From NCBI RefSeq assembly GCF_900700375.1, contig NC_041717.1:22346332-22410331 (forward strand): DNA of 64,000 nucleotides, given 5' to 3'. The notes under the pieces were generated by a model. That model was not told the origin of the DNA. It ran no database searches and worked only from the letters and a program-made list of their open reading frames with translations. How positions within the stretch are numbered: position 1 is the stretch's first letter; each line of letters starts with the position of its first letter. This stretch comes from Denticeps clupeoides. Taxonomy: Eukaryota > Chordata > Actinopteri > Clupeiformes > Denticipitidae. Both the position numbers and the translations under genes were made by a program. This document shows positions 12,180-22,982 of this stretch, one piece after another.

Positions 12180-12698
12180 TGTTGGAAAATGTATATAAGT
12201 TATCATGCTATTAACCTTTACTACCTTTTTGACATATATATCCCACATGTACTAAACTCTATTAATCCTTTTGACATATATATATATCTCGCATGCATTA
12301 AACTATATTAATCTTTTTAATATGCGCACTACATTGAATCATTAGTCTCTTCAGAAACTGGTGGGCTAAAGGCTGTTTGCAGAACAGAATGACCGCGACT
12401 TGATAAGAGGAGGCCTGCAGCCGCGGAGAAGCAAGAAAAACAAGAAGACCTTGGCGATGGAGCGTCTACCAAAGAGACAAACCTACATGCAAATTATAAG
12501 CTTATTTGGTGTGATCCTGTGATGAATGTACCGCCCTATTATTGAATAAAAAGAGAGGAAGCGGAAGAGACGGCAGAGCTTTTTGGAGGCTGCTGTATTG
12601 GTCGTCTCTGATCGCTCTCCTTGCAAGTAAAAGAGCTCAACTTCTTCGTGTCATTCTTCTCTGGTTTATAAGTGTTGGAACGGCGTACAACTCTAACA
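12180..12698 (+). repeat. Right LTR of the retroviral fossil
   Basis: 519 bp, TGTTGG to AACA, preceded by a G-rich polypurine tract (CAGGGGGGAAT) and followed by the CGACA duplication. Nearly identical to the solo LTR at 233-751. Confidence 0.85.
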
Positions 12699-13029
12699 CG
12701 ACAATATAGTCGTACTAAGTGTTTTTTTTAACTATTCAAAAATACGAATTCAGATATAATCCTGATTTCGTTTGTTTTAGGAATATGGGGTTTTTATGCT
12801 AGAGAATAAAAGCATTTCCTCATTTAAAAAAAACAAAACAAAAAAAAACATTTTCCTAATAGCATATTTACACATTTATCTCCAAAAAGAACTGAATCTA
12901 TTTCTTGAAATGAGAGACACATCCAGCTTCTGAAAACGAGCTTGTTAAACATTTACTTAAGGAACTTCCTTATTGGCACTGTCCGTTTGACAGGACAGAC
13001 GCCTCAAGTTCTCCAGCGGTTCTCCAGCG

Positions 13030-15439
13030 ATGCTTCCATTCGTAAAGTTGTTCATCTGCGCCCTCTTCATATCTGTCACGGTGACCATTGTTTTCTACAG
13101 AGCTCACATCACTGCAAGGATCTACGTTGCTATGTCACAAAGTGGACTCTACAGACACTCTACAGACCAGCCGGTGGCCTGTCCTCCCAGGACCGGGAAC
13201 GTCTCAGGGGACGTCAGAGGGAAGCCGTCCGGCTACTTTGGCGTGAGACGGATGGTGGAAGGTCGCAGTGAGAATCGGACTCGGAAGGAGATCATGTGTG
13301 CGCTGAAGAAGCAGGTCCCTCTCAGCGTCATGAAGCTGGGAGATGGGCCGTTTTCAGGGGACGAGTGGGAGAGGAGCTTTCCTTCAAAAAGCCTGGAAGA
13401 AACCCTGGGTCCTCTGAGGAGTTGCGCTGTGGTCACATCTGCAGGAGCTTTACTCAACTCGGGACTGGGACCGGAGATTGGTAAGCACCATGGTGCAGGT
13501 TCCAAAATACAGAATATTCAAATCTGTTACGAAGGAGGTGAACAGGCATGAAACTGTTAATTATGACTGTAATTTAGGAGTATTTATGAATTGGTAAAGT
13601 TTAACCCCTTTCAACCTGTGTGAATGTGTGTTTGAAGCACCCAGTTTTTCTGTCGGCCAGGTCCACCAGGTCCACGGTGGTTCCAGCTTGTTTACCCGGT
13701 GAACAGATCACTTTGATATTAACATGATCGTTAGAGCCATTCAAAATAAATCCTTTTTTTTTACCTTTCTTACATACGTGTTGCATGAACACTTGCGCTT
13801 GGCCTTGCCTGCCATGCAGGGAGCACAGGAGCGGCAACCAGTCAATGTTTTTCACCAGGCGATTAACCTGTGTTCAACCAGTGCCGGGTTTATCAGGCCT
13901 GCCATTGGTCCGTGGTCAGTTTGGCTGCGTACAACGTCACCCCATTCACCATGTTCGTCTCATCACTCACTCGGACATCCTCCGGGACTTGCGGGAAATA
14001 AGTCATTAAAAACAGTCGCTGGGCTGCCGTAGTGAGGAGGTAGAACATGGCTGCAGCAGGTGAGAGTTTTTATAACGGAGGCCGTAAACAATTCTGCACA
14101 CTGGGATCTGGGAGGTCAAACAAAGGCCAACGCTGCAGAGTAGATAGAAAGGGGTGTGGCTAGACGTGGACTATGGATTGTTGGGACTACCAACTGTTAT
14201 TTGAGTTCCTGTCCTCTTTCAGACTCCCACGATGCCGTAATCCGGTTTAATTCTGCAACAACTACTGGCTACAGCCAGGATGTAGGGAATAAAACTACAA
14301 TCCGTCTGGTCAACTCCAAGGTAGAACGTTTAGAACCATGAACATTCTGTCCTGACCTTTAATTGGCCAACGTTGCCTGACGTCTTGCTGATGTTGTGTT
14401 ATTGCACCAAGTTAGTGGTTCTGCAGTGGAACAAGTTCTTCAGATCTCCTGATTACAAGACGGGGACTCTGATCGTCTGGGATCCAGCTCCTTACTCGAA
14501 GAACCTGACACAAGTAAGTCCCCGTCAGATCTTTACAGAGAAACGAAAGGAACTTCACCACATATAGTTCTTCATTTTTCTTCCCCCTAGTGGTATAAGA
14601 AACCAGATTTTAAATTCTTCAAGCTCTACCAGCAGTATCGTAAACTGTTCCCAGAACAGCCCTTCTACATCCTGGGTCCAGCCTTCCACTGGAACCTCTG
14701 GGATGTGATTCAGGACAATTCCGTCCCCAATATTGTACCGAATCCTCCATCCACCGGCATGCAAGGTGAGTAAAACCTGCAGAGTCCCAGGTTCGAACCC
14801 CACTCAGTACCATCATGTCCCTGAGCAGGACACGGAACCCTGAGTGTCCCCAGGGGGGGACTGTCCCTGTAACTACTGCCTGTGAGTCGCTCTGGATAAG
14901 GGCGGCTGATGTAAAAGTGCCGTAACGGCTCATTGTATTACATGTATTCACTGTATAAAGAAAACTTCAATATTTAAGGCATTTTTGAAGTTCCCTCAAC
15001 TTCAGTTCAGTGCCTCAACTACATGAGGTTTTTAATTTTGTTGCAGTGCGGTAGATGTACAATTACATTGGATTCTTCTTCAGTAGATTATTCTGTCTCT
15101 TGGCTTTAGGCTCCTTTTTGACTATTTAATGGCATAATGGCCCTAGTCCTGCTTTATATTATAATAACATGTTGCTTTGTAGGCATTGCTGTGATGATGA
15201 ACCTCTGTGAGAAGGTCAGCGTGTACGAGTTCCTGCCGTCGCACAGGAGGACCAGCCTCTGCCACTACTACGAGAAGCACCACAGCTGGAGCTGTACTGT
15301 AGGAAGCTACCATCCCATGAAGTTCGAAAAGCTGCTAATCGGCCGTATTAATCAGGGAAGCGATGAGGACATTGCAGCTCTGGGGAAAGTGACGTTAAAT
15401 GGACTTTCGCAGGAGAAGTGTCCTGAGAAATGTCCCTAA
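13030..15439 (+). CDS. ST6Gal-type beta-galactoside alpha-2,6-sialyltransferase, copy B
   Basis: Same five-exon gene as copy A: 13030-13480, 14223-14320, 14412-14513, 14591-14765, 15183-15439, giving 360 aa. I see four coding differences from copy A, two in exon 1 and one each in exons 2 and 5, and all are silent, so the proteins are identical. Intron 1 has one extra base. Across about 2.8 kb I counted roughly eleven differences, so the duplication is recent. The gene sits directly to the right of the retroviral fossil, whose right LTR ends about 330 bp before the start codon; copy A has a solo LTR in the same place. Both genes may therefore share an LTR in their upstream region. Splice sites and frames are intact. 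Confidence 0.87.
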
Positions 15440-15526
15440 AGTTCTAGTCCTGTCCAGAGTCATTCACTCTGATTTATTACGGATCATTAAAAGTTTCCAC
15501 TACAATACTGATCAACCTTGAACCCT

Positions 15527-15850
15527 GATCGTACCGGGAAAAGTCAAACGGGACGTAATTTATCATGAATAATATTTACCTAGTTCAGCGTTAGCAGTCA
15601 GACAAAAGATTTACATTTAAATTTATAGAATTTATCAGACGCCCTTATCCAGAGAGACTTACAATCAGTATTTACAGGGACAGTCCCCCCCTGGAGACAC
15701 TCAGGGTTAAGTGTCCTGCTCAGGGACACGATGGTAGTAAGTGGGGTTTGAACCTGGGTCTTCTGGTTTATAGGTGAATGTGTTACCCGCTAGACTACTA
15801 CCTTCCATCATATACTACAGATACAAGTTCGGATCTCTCAGCACGGTGTG
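15527..15850. repeat. 3' flank shared by copies B and C, with SINE-A
   Basis: Matches 21555-21870 downstream of copy C, including a minus-strand SINE-A (about 15628-15806 and 21656-21834). Copy A lacks this flank. The shared SINE shows that the insertion predates the B/C separation. Confidence 0.75.
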
Positions 15851-15992
15851 GTGACACTTTTCTGAGCAGTTCCTGTGGAACCTTCTCCTCAGTGGCGTGA
15901 AGATTATTTCAACATATCATCAACTTGAACCGTTCTCACTGTAGATTCGTGCCGCAGGACATGGCTCAGAATTAATATAGAACACATGCAGT

Positions 15993-16850
15993 ATTGCTGA
16001 AAATAACAGCAGTGCAGAATTATCCAGGGTTTTGGTCTATTTTTTTATTGCTTCATGGCAAGCTAGTTACCAGTAGGTGCGGTGGATTCTCAGACATCAA
16101 GCGAGACCCAGCGTCCATGATGTGCACGCCCTAAAGGCTGTGCGATTGGGTAAATAGTTGAAAGGGGCGTGTCCAAAAAAATAGCAGCGTGTGTAAGTTT
16201 ATAATTTTTATAAATAATATATCTACTGAGTATAAATAAATATATGTAAGAATGTAAATAGGCAAAAATCAGAGTGGCCTCAAGAGAAATGGAGGAACAG
16301 TTTGTGGACTGATGAAAGTAAAATTGTTCTTTTTGGGTCCAAGGGTCCAGTTTGTGAGACGACCCCCAAACTCTGAATTCAAGCCACAGTACACAGTGAA
16401 GCGTGGTGGTGCAAGCATCATGATATGGGCATGTTTCTCCTACTATTTATCGCATACCAGGGATCACGGATCAGTTTGCACATGTCAGAATACTCGAAGA
16501 GGTCGTGTTGCCTTATGCCGAAGAGGACACGCCCCTGAAATGACAAGGACCCCAAACACGCTAGTAAACGTGCAAAGTCTTGGTTCCAAACATTATGGAG
16601 CGGCCAGCCCAATCCCCGGACCATTAACCCCATCGAGAAGTTGTGGGGTGACATCAAAAATGCTGTTTCTGGAGCGAAACCAAGAAGTGTAACTGAATTG
16701 TGGGCTGTTGTTAAAGAACCATGGAGTGAAGCTGCCACACAGGTGTGAAGCAGTCATAAAAATGCTGTTCGCACAACAAAGTACGAGTTTAGTGTAGCAA
16801 TACTAAATATACTAAAAACCCGGACTTTTCTATTATTTTCAGCAGTGATG
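15993..16850 (+). mobile_element. Degenerate Tc1-like DNA transposon
   Basis: Inverted ends are visible: TGCTGAAAATAACAGCAGTG at the left, and on the right the reverse complement of TGCTGAAAATAATAG. Between them are conceptual transposase pieces: WTDESK and FLG near 16300, VRRPPNS, VKRGGASIMIWACFS near 16400, and NPIEKLWGDIKNAV near 16620-16660. These are typical of Tc1 DDE transposases of fish. The pieces are spread over more than one frame and no full-length transposase frame survives, so it is inactive. Confidence 0.75.
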
Positions 16851-17094
16851 TATCTGGTGAGGTTGTTGATGTCGGTCAGGCCAGCTTCTGAACAGAAGCC
16901 GGCGAGATGAAGCTCGTATGATCCCTCATCCTCACATTCTACCTTCGTGCTACGTAATGAGAATAAATGTCTTATTGAATTATGTGGGGAAACGACGCGG
17001 TTACAGTACAAAATACACTGCTGGAAAAATGAAGGGAACACAAAAATAAAAGTATTTTTTGTTTAAAAACACACACACACTGCACAAAACAAGA

Positions 17095-17190
17095 AAAATA
17101 AAAAAATCGTCCCGCACTTAACAATTCCCAGCATGCTCTATTCCTGACAAGTTCAGCCTCATCAGGGCTCTTAGTTTTGTAACTCAAAAT
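17095..17190 (-). repeat. Interspersed repeat fragment
   Basis: The reverse complement matches 59700-59790 in rnf10 intron 2, including AAGAGCCCTGATGAGG and GAATAGAGCATGCTGGGAAT. Family not named. Confidence 0.6.
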
Positions 17191-17212
17191 TGCTGGTGTC
17201 TTCCTCCTGTAA

Positions 17213-17425
17213 GTCGCAGTGGTGGCCTAGCTGGTAAGGAAGTGACCCCGTAGTCAGAAGGTTTGCCGGTTCGAATCCCGACCCGCCAAGGTGCCACCGA
17301 GGTCCCCTTGATGAAGGTCCCGTCCCCACACGCTGCTCCCCGGGCGCCTGTCATGGTGCCCACTGCTCACCAAGGGTGATGGTTAAATACAGAGGACACG
17401 CTGCTGTGTATCACTTCACAAGACC
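17213..17425 (+). mobile_element. SINE-B copy
   Basis: Head GTGGCCTAGCTGGTAAGGAAG, B box GGTTCGAATCC, body CCGGGCGCCTGTCATGGTGC and a tail with TTAAATACAGAGGACAC. Confidence 0.75.
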
Positions 17426-17439
17426 CCTCCCTCTTTTAT

Positions 17440-17940
17440 TCCTCTTCCTCACGTCCTGCGTTCTGTTTTTTTTTTTCCGTCTTCACCCTCGGCTTCCATC
17501 GCTCCGCTCCCTTCAACCTTGAGCCGGTCACAAAACCGCCCGCTGAATCCGTTCGTGGTTTCACACGATTCACCACAGGCCTGGCGGATCCCCGACATGA
17601 TCCAGGAGCTCATGGTCCAGCTGATGGGACTCGACGGGGTCGAGATCGTCACTTTCTGCAACCGCAACATAATTTTCTTTGTTCATATTTTTGGTTAATT
17701 TAAAGAATGAAGAAGTAAAAATATGACTGATGAATATCTGCTGTTAATGGGACTGTTCTGAAGAACCACATGTCTACAGATGCGGTCTCGACCTGAAGAC
17801 CTGAAGTGACCCGTAAGCTGAAGTAAGCTGCGCCTGGACTTTATCAAGGACGGAGGCGACGAGGACCTCGCAAGGAAGCTAGAGGACAAAAACGATGCAT
17901 TTCAGCTTAATAAACGTTTGGAGGTTGAAATATGAAACAC
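17440..17940. other. Unassigned exon-like stretch
   Basis: On the + strand two short stretches read like exons: about 17590-17670 (IPDMIQELMVQLMGLDG) and about 17830-17900 (RLDFIKDGGDEDLARKLEDK). I cannot link them to a family and see no convincing gene around them. They may be fragments of an old gene. Confidence 0.25.
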
Positions 17941-17997
17941 TAAAGCGGTTTTAATTGTAATGGATTTGAAAGTCCAGTTCCTCATTCGTCAGCTCCA

Positions 17998-18318
17998 GTA
18001 ACTGGACCTCATGGAGCATCTTCACCATCTCACGTTCCTCCTTCTCCTGCTGAAACTCCTTTCTCTGTTCATCACATGACGTTTTCCCCACCTGAATTCT
18101 TTCTTCTGCTTCTTCTGGATCTTCTCCTGGTTCTCCTCATCGTCTTTATATTGTAATACCGTCCCGGCTGTAACTGGACCTCATGGAGCATCTTCACCAT
18201 CTCACGTTCCTCCTTCTCCTGCTGAAACTCCTTTCTCTGTTCATCACATGACGTTTTCCCCACCTGAATTCTTTCTTCTACTTCTTCTGGATCTTCTCCT
18301 GGTTCACCTCATCGTCTT
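17998..18318 (-). repeat. ~172 bp tandem duplication with coiled-coil-like coding sense
   Basis: The unit starting near 17998 repeats near 18170. On the minus strand it reads as charged, coiled-coil-like protein: EENQEKIQKKQKKEF and, in another frame, DEQRKEFQQEKEEREMVKML, closing at a stop near 17958 after ELTNEELDFQIHYN. The second unit is interrupted by a SINE-B (18318-18570), and the remaining unit sequence resumes near 18570. It may be the duplicated last exon of an unrecognised gene or a decayed retrocopy. Confidence 0.4.
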
Positions 18319-18570
18319 TAAGTGAAGTGAAATTATTGTCATTGTGATACACAGCACAGCACTCGGTGCACACAACGAAATGTGTTCTCTGCTTTTAACC
18401 CATCACCCTGAGTGAGCAGTGGGCACCATGACAGGCGCCCGGGGAGCAGTGTGTGGGGACGGCGCTTTGCTCAGTGGCACCTCAGTGGCGCCTTGGCGGC
18501 TCAGGATTCGATCCGGCAACCTTCTGATTACGGGGGCGGCTTCCTTAACCGGTAGGCCACCACTGCCCCT
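18318..18570 (-). mobile_element. SINE-B copy inserted into the tandem duplication
   Basis: Minus-strand SINE-B from GTGAAGTGAAATTATTGTC to its tRNA-like head (GGTAGGCCACCACTGCC). A short CTTTA-type sequence is present on both sides, as expected for a target duplication. Confidence 0.7.
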
Positions 18571-18754
18571 TTATATTATAATACCGTCCCGGGAGGTAGG
18601 CGGCAGTGCGGCGTTTCATGGGGCAACAGCGCCATCTAGAGACGGACTCCGGGCAATAAAAAATTTAATCAGCTTATAACATAAACGAGGCTCAAAACCC
18701 CAGACGCTTCATACGAGAAGGACTTTTCACACGGAAATCTAGATCTGGCGCCTA

Positions 18755-18825
18755 ACAGGAAATGACGCAGCAGCGTCTGGCGCCCTAACAGGAAGTGACG
18801 CTCCAGCCCCAACAGGAAATGACGT
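18755..18825. promoter_or_regulatory. Three tandem ETS/CRE-like motifs upstream of copy C
   Basis: ACAGGAAATGACG (18755-18767), ACAGGAAGTGACG (18788-18800) and ACAGGAAATGACG (18812-18824) sit in a short imperfect tandem repeat, about 155-225 bp before the copy C start codon. GGAAGTGACG combines an ETS core with a TGACG half-site. The function is inferred. Confidence 0.4.
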
Positions 18826-18979
18826 TGCAGCCCCAACAGGGACGAGCCTTCCAATTAGAATTAATGCGCCGCGATAAAGCGCCACCTCGTGGCGGGTTGA
18901 AGCTACTGCCTTAGATACAGACCAGAGGCCCGAGTTTGCATGAGACTTCTCTCAGGCCTTCACCTCAGGTTCTCCAGCG

Positions 18980-21471
18980 ATGCTTTTCACGTATTTCCTC
19001 TGCGCCCTCGCCCTGTCCGTCACCATGAGCCTGTTTTTATACATGCCACACGGTGGCCTCCACACCTTCACTGACAGACACGTACCAGAGACAGACCAGC
19101 CGGCGGCCTGTCCTCCCAGGACCGGGAACGTCTCAGGGGACGTCAGAGGGAAGCCGTCCGGCTACTTTGGCGTGAGACGGATGGTGGGAGGTCGCAGTGG
19201 GAATCGGACTCGGAAGGAGATCATGTGTGCGCTGAAGAAGCAGGTCCCTCTCAGCGTCATGAAGCTGGGAGATGGGCCGTTTTCAGGGGACGAGTGGGAG
19301 AGGAGCTTTCCTTCAAAAAGCCTGGAAGAAACCCTGGGTCCTCTGAGGAGCTGCGCTGTGGTCACGTCTGCAGGAGCTTTACTCAACTCGGGACTGGGAC
19401 CGGAGATTGGTAAGCACCATGGTGCAGGTTCATCATCTTGCTGTTGGCTCTGCATCTGTTATGAAGGAGGTGAACAGGAGATCATATTTTATTCCAAACA
19501 AACCCACTTTTAGCTCTCTGGTTCTATAATAGTTCTATTATAAACATAAAGAAAACATTTAAAAAATATTCCCTGAACGTTATGGTAACATTGGCTACAC
19601 AGAAACATACCAGTGGTGCCTTCATCAAGAGCCAGTGGTGGCCTAGCGGTGAAGGAAGCGGCAGAAGGTTGCCGGTTCGAATCCTGATCCGCCAAGGTGC
19701 CACTGAGGTCCCCTTTATGAAGGTCCCGTCCCCACACGCTGCTCCCCGGGCGCCTGTCATGGTGCCCACTGCTCACCAAGGGTGATGGTTAAATACAGGG
19801 GACACGTTTCACCGTGTCACCGTGTGCTGTGCTGCTGTGTATGACAATGACAATCTGCACGAGCTCATTATTTTTCTTCATTAGTAAAAATGATTGGGAG
19901 TTAAATGTAAAACCCACACTGGAGTTCAAGTCTCTACGAATAAAAGACGTCTTTGTGGTGACCCCCTCTGAGAAAGGGTAACAGCATGGACTACACGGTG
20001 AAACGATTAACCACACGCGACCTGGACCATCAACCGCGGCAAAAACTGAACACTTTGTCCTCTTTCAGACTCCCACGATGCCGTAATCCGGTTTAATTCT
20101 GCAACAACTACTGGCTACAGCCAGGATGTAGGGAATAAAACTACAATCCGTCTGGTCAACTCCAAGGTAGAACGTTTAGAACCATGAACATTCTGTCCTG
20201 ACCTTTAATTGGCCAACGTTGCCTGACGTCTTGCTGACGTTGTGTTATTGCACCAAGTTAGTGGTTCTGCAGTGGAACAAGTTCTTCAGATCTCCTGATT
20301 ACAAGACGGGGACTCTGATCGTCTGGGATCCAGCTCCTTACTCGAAGAACCTGACACAAGTAAGTCCCCGTCAGATCTTTACAGAGAAACGAAAGGAACT
20401 TCACCACGTATAGTTCTTCATTTTTCTTCCCCCTAGTGGTATAAGAAACCAGATTTTAAATTCTTCAAGCTCTACCAGCAGTATCGTAAACTGTTCCCAG
20501 AACAGCCCTTCTACATCCTGGGTCCAGCCTTCCACTGGAACCTCTGGGATGTGATTCAGGACAATTCCGTCCCCAATATTGTACCGAATCCTCCATCCAC
20601 CGGCATGCAAGGTGAGTAAAACCTGCAGAGTCCCAGGTTCGAACCCCACTCAGTACCATCATGTCCCTGAGCAGGACACGGAACCCTGAGTGTCCCCAGG
20701 GGGGGACTGTCCCTGTAACTACTGCCTGTGAGTCGCTTTGGATAAGGGCGGCTGATGTAAAAGTGCCGTAACGACTCATTGTATTACATGTATTCACTGT
20801 ATAAAGAAAACTTCAATATTTAAGGCATTTTTGAAGTTCCCTCAAGTTCAGTTCTGTTCCTCAACTACATTTACATTTTACATTTACAGCATTTATCAGA
20901 CGCCCTTACAATCAGTAGTTACAGGGACAGTCTCCCTGGAGCAATTTAGGGTTAAGTGTCTTGCCCAGGGACACAATGGTAGTAAGTGGGGTTTGAACCT
21001 GGGTCTTCTGGTTCATAGGCGAGTGTGTTACCCACTAGGCTACTACCACCCCACTAGGCTACTACCACCCTTTAGTAGTGCGGTAGATGTACAATTACAT
21101 TGGCTTCTTCTTCAGTAGATGATTCTGTCTCTTGGCTTTAGGCTCCTTTTTGACTATTTAATGGCATAATGGCCCTAGTCCTGCTTTATATTATAATAAC
21201 ATGTTGCTTTGTAGGCATTGCTGTGATGATGAACCTCTGTGAGAAGGTCAGCGTGTACGAGTTCCTGCCATCGCACAGGAGGACCAGCCTCTGCCACTAC
21301 TACGAGAAGCACCGCAGCTGGAGCTGTACTGTAGGAAGCTACCATCCCATGAAGTTCGAAAAGCTGCTAATCGGCCGTATTAATCAGGGAAGCGATGAGG
21401 ATATTGCAGCTCTGGGGAAAGTGACGTTAAATGGACTTTCGCAGGAGAAGTGTCCTGAGAAATGTCCCTAA
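18980..21471 (+). CDS. ST6Gal-type beta-galactoside alpha-2,6-sialyltransferase, copy C
   Basis: Exons 18980-19409, 20069-20166, 20258-20359, 20437-20611, 21215-21471, giving 353 aa with all GT-AG junctions intact. From about residue 40 onward ([16 protein letters not shown]) the protein is almost the same as copies A and B, including motifs L, S, III and VS; a visible change in exon 5 is a His-to-Arg in KHRSWSC. The first ~40 residues ([14 protein letters not shown]...) share little with A/B, although they still form a short cytosolic start and a membrane helix. Anchor and stem have therefore diverged or been replaced while the catalytic part stayed nearly fixed. Its upstream region also differs from A/B: no LTR, and ETS/CRE-like motifs instead. 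Intron 4 carries both the SINE-A shared with A and B and a second, C-only SINE-A. Confidence 0.87.
19625..19860 (+). mobile_element. SINE-B copy in intron 1 of sialyltransferase C
   Basis: Head AGTGGTGGCCTAGCGG, B box GGTTCGAATCC, body with CGGGCGCCTGTCATGGTGCC and tail CAATGACAATC. Not present in intron 1 of copies A or B. Confidence 0.75.
20865..21066 (-). mobile_element. SINE-A copy only in copy C intron 4
   Basis: Minus-strand SINE-A from its ACATTTACAGCATTTATCAG tail to the CTAGGCTACTACCACC head, inserted between sequences that are adjacent in copies A and B. It marks the time after C separated from A/B. Confidence 0.75.
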
Positions 21472-21870
21472 AGTTCTAGTCCTGTCCAGAGTCGTTCACT
21501 CTGATTTATTACGGATCATTAAAAGTTTCCACTACAATACTGATCAACCTTGAACCCTGATCGTACCGGGAAAAGTCAAACGGGACGTCATTTATCATGA
21601 ATAATATTTACCTAGTTCAGCGTTAGCAGTCAGACAAAAGATTTACATTTAAATTTATAGAATTTATCAGACGCCCTTATCCAGAGAGACTTACAATCAG
21701 TATTTACAGGGACAGTCCCCCCCTGGAGACACTCAGGGTTAAGTGTCCTGCTCAGGGACACGATGGTAGTAAGTGGGGTTTGAACCTGGGTCTTCTGGTT
21801 TCTAGGAGAGTGTGTTACCCACTAGACTACTACCTTCCATCATATACTACAGATACAAGTTCGGATCTCT

Positions 21871-22919
21871 CAGCACTTTTCATCGCAGCTTCATTTCCTG
21901 TTTCCACTTAGTCATGAAATACATTCTGCGCAGGCAATATTGCATCTGAAAAGGAACGGAACGAGTCGGCCATGGTTTCGCCCTGGTCCAGCTGTCCTCT
22001 GCGTGGCTTTTTAAACGTTCTCCTCCTGTCCATCTGAATTTCTGAACACGTTAATCATTGACAGGAGAACCGCAGTTCCAGCTTCAGACGGGTTCTCCAG
22101 GGGGAAGTATCTTATCTGCATGTGTCATGGTGTGCATCCTCATGCAAGTTCTCCGTATGCTTTTGTAGAACTTAGAAGTTCCATATATATTTTGGAAGCC
22201 AAAGATTAAAACTATCCATTTCTAAAAAAAAAAAAAAAAATTGTGACATTGTGTCCACTTTCAAATAAATTCAGTTAATTCATAAAAGGAGGACATCCCT
22301 GTGGTCACCAGGGGGCGCCACTTTAACGGGAGTACAGATGAATTTTCACAGAGAGGTGGACAAAATATTAAAAAAAGACAGAAGGCCATGACTGTCTGAG
22401 AAGAAACCCTGCTTTGTGGAACCTTAATTCTTTCTGAATGAGTATAAAACAGTCCTTTTGGAAATGTAAAGGAATAAGATCCTTTTACTGGCAAGATCTG
22501 GCAGTGGGACAGAAGTCCCGCAGCATGCAGCTCTCGGTTAATATGGTTTATTTGCAGTATCTATCTACACGGCATCACGGGACGCTCATCATGCAATTTA
22601 CTGCCCATAAAACCCATATTTCCCGTTGTTTTACACTCTGCTCTTCATGGCATGTGACGATAAGCGATTTCTCATCCCTGATGTGGCCTGCTACGCCACT
22701 TTTCATTATTTGGTGTCATTTATATCCTTTTCCACCAAATGTGCCCCGTATTCTGCTACATGAACGAACTGGAACGGCATCAGAGGAGGCTTCGCGTAGA
22801 AGGTTGGTTTGCATGCATTTCCAAGCGGGCTCATCTGCCCGCGGCTGCACCGCGCCGCTCAGGCCGTAAACTTTACTGCGTGCAAGTAACTGCTGTCCAA
22901 AGGTCCTCTTCACCCGCAG
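21871..22919. other. Gene-free stretch between copies C and D
   Basis: Holds a poly-A run near 22225-22241 and unique sequence, then the presumed upstream region of copy D, GC-rich after about 22760. Short open frames at 22261-22913 have no family resemblance I can see. Confidence 0.4.
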
Positions 22920-22982
22920 ATGTGCGATAAGACTCGGGAGGAGCCTCCGCTGCCCGGCGATGCGCTGGAGGAGCCTTCAACC

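Larger units (their letters stand above)
7366..12698 (+). mobile_element. Endogenous retrovirus fossil (class I-like), broken
   Basis: Parts recognised in order: left LTR part (7366-7676), a gag nucleocapsid zinc knuckle (about 7740-7780, CWSCGKAGHIARDC), pol reverse transcriptase (about 8440-9390, with LPQG and YVDD), the RT-RNase H connection (about 9390-9830) and RNase H (about 9890-10110, TDSQYTFAQ), then A-rich low-complexity DNA, a purine-rich tract and the right LTR (12180-12698). Integrase and env were not recognised. The element is clearly broken, with several breaks. Target duplications CGACA lie at 7361-7365 and 12699-12703. The RT wording resembles gamma/epsilon-type class I elements, though the 5 bp duplication is not typical of gammaretroviruses. 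Near-identical LTR parts suggest a geologically young insertion, but it predates the A/B duplication. Confidence 0.85.
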
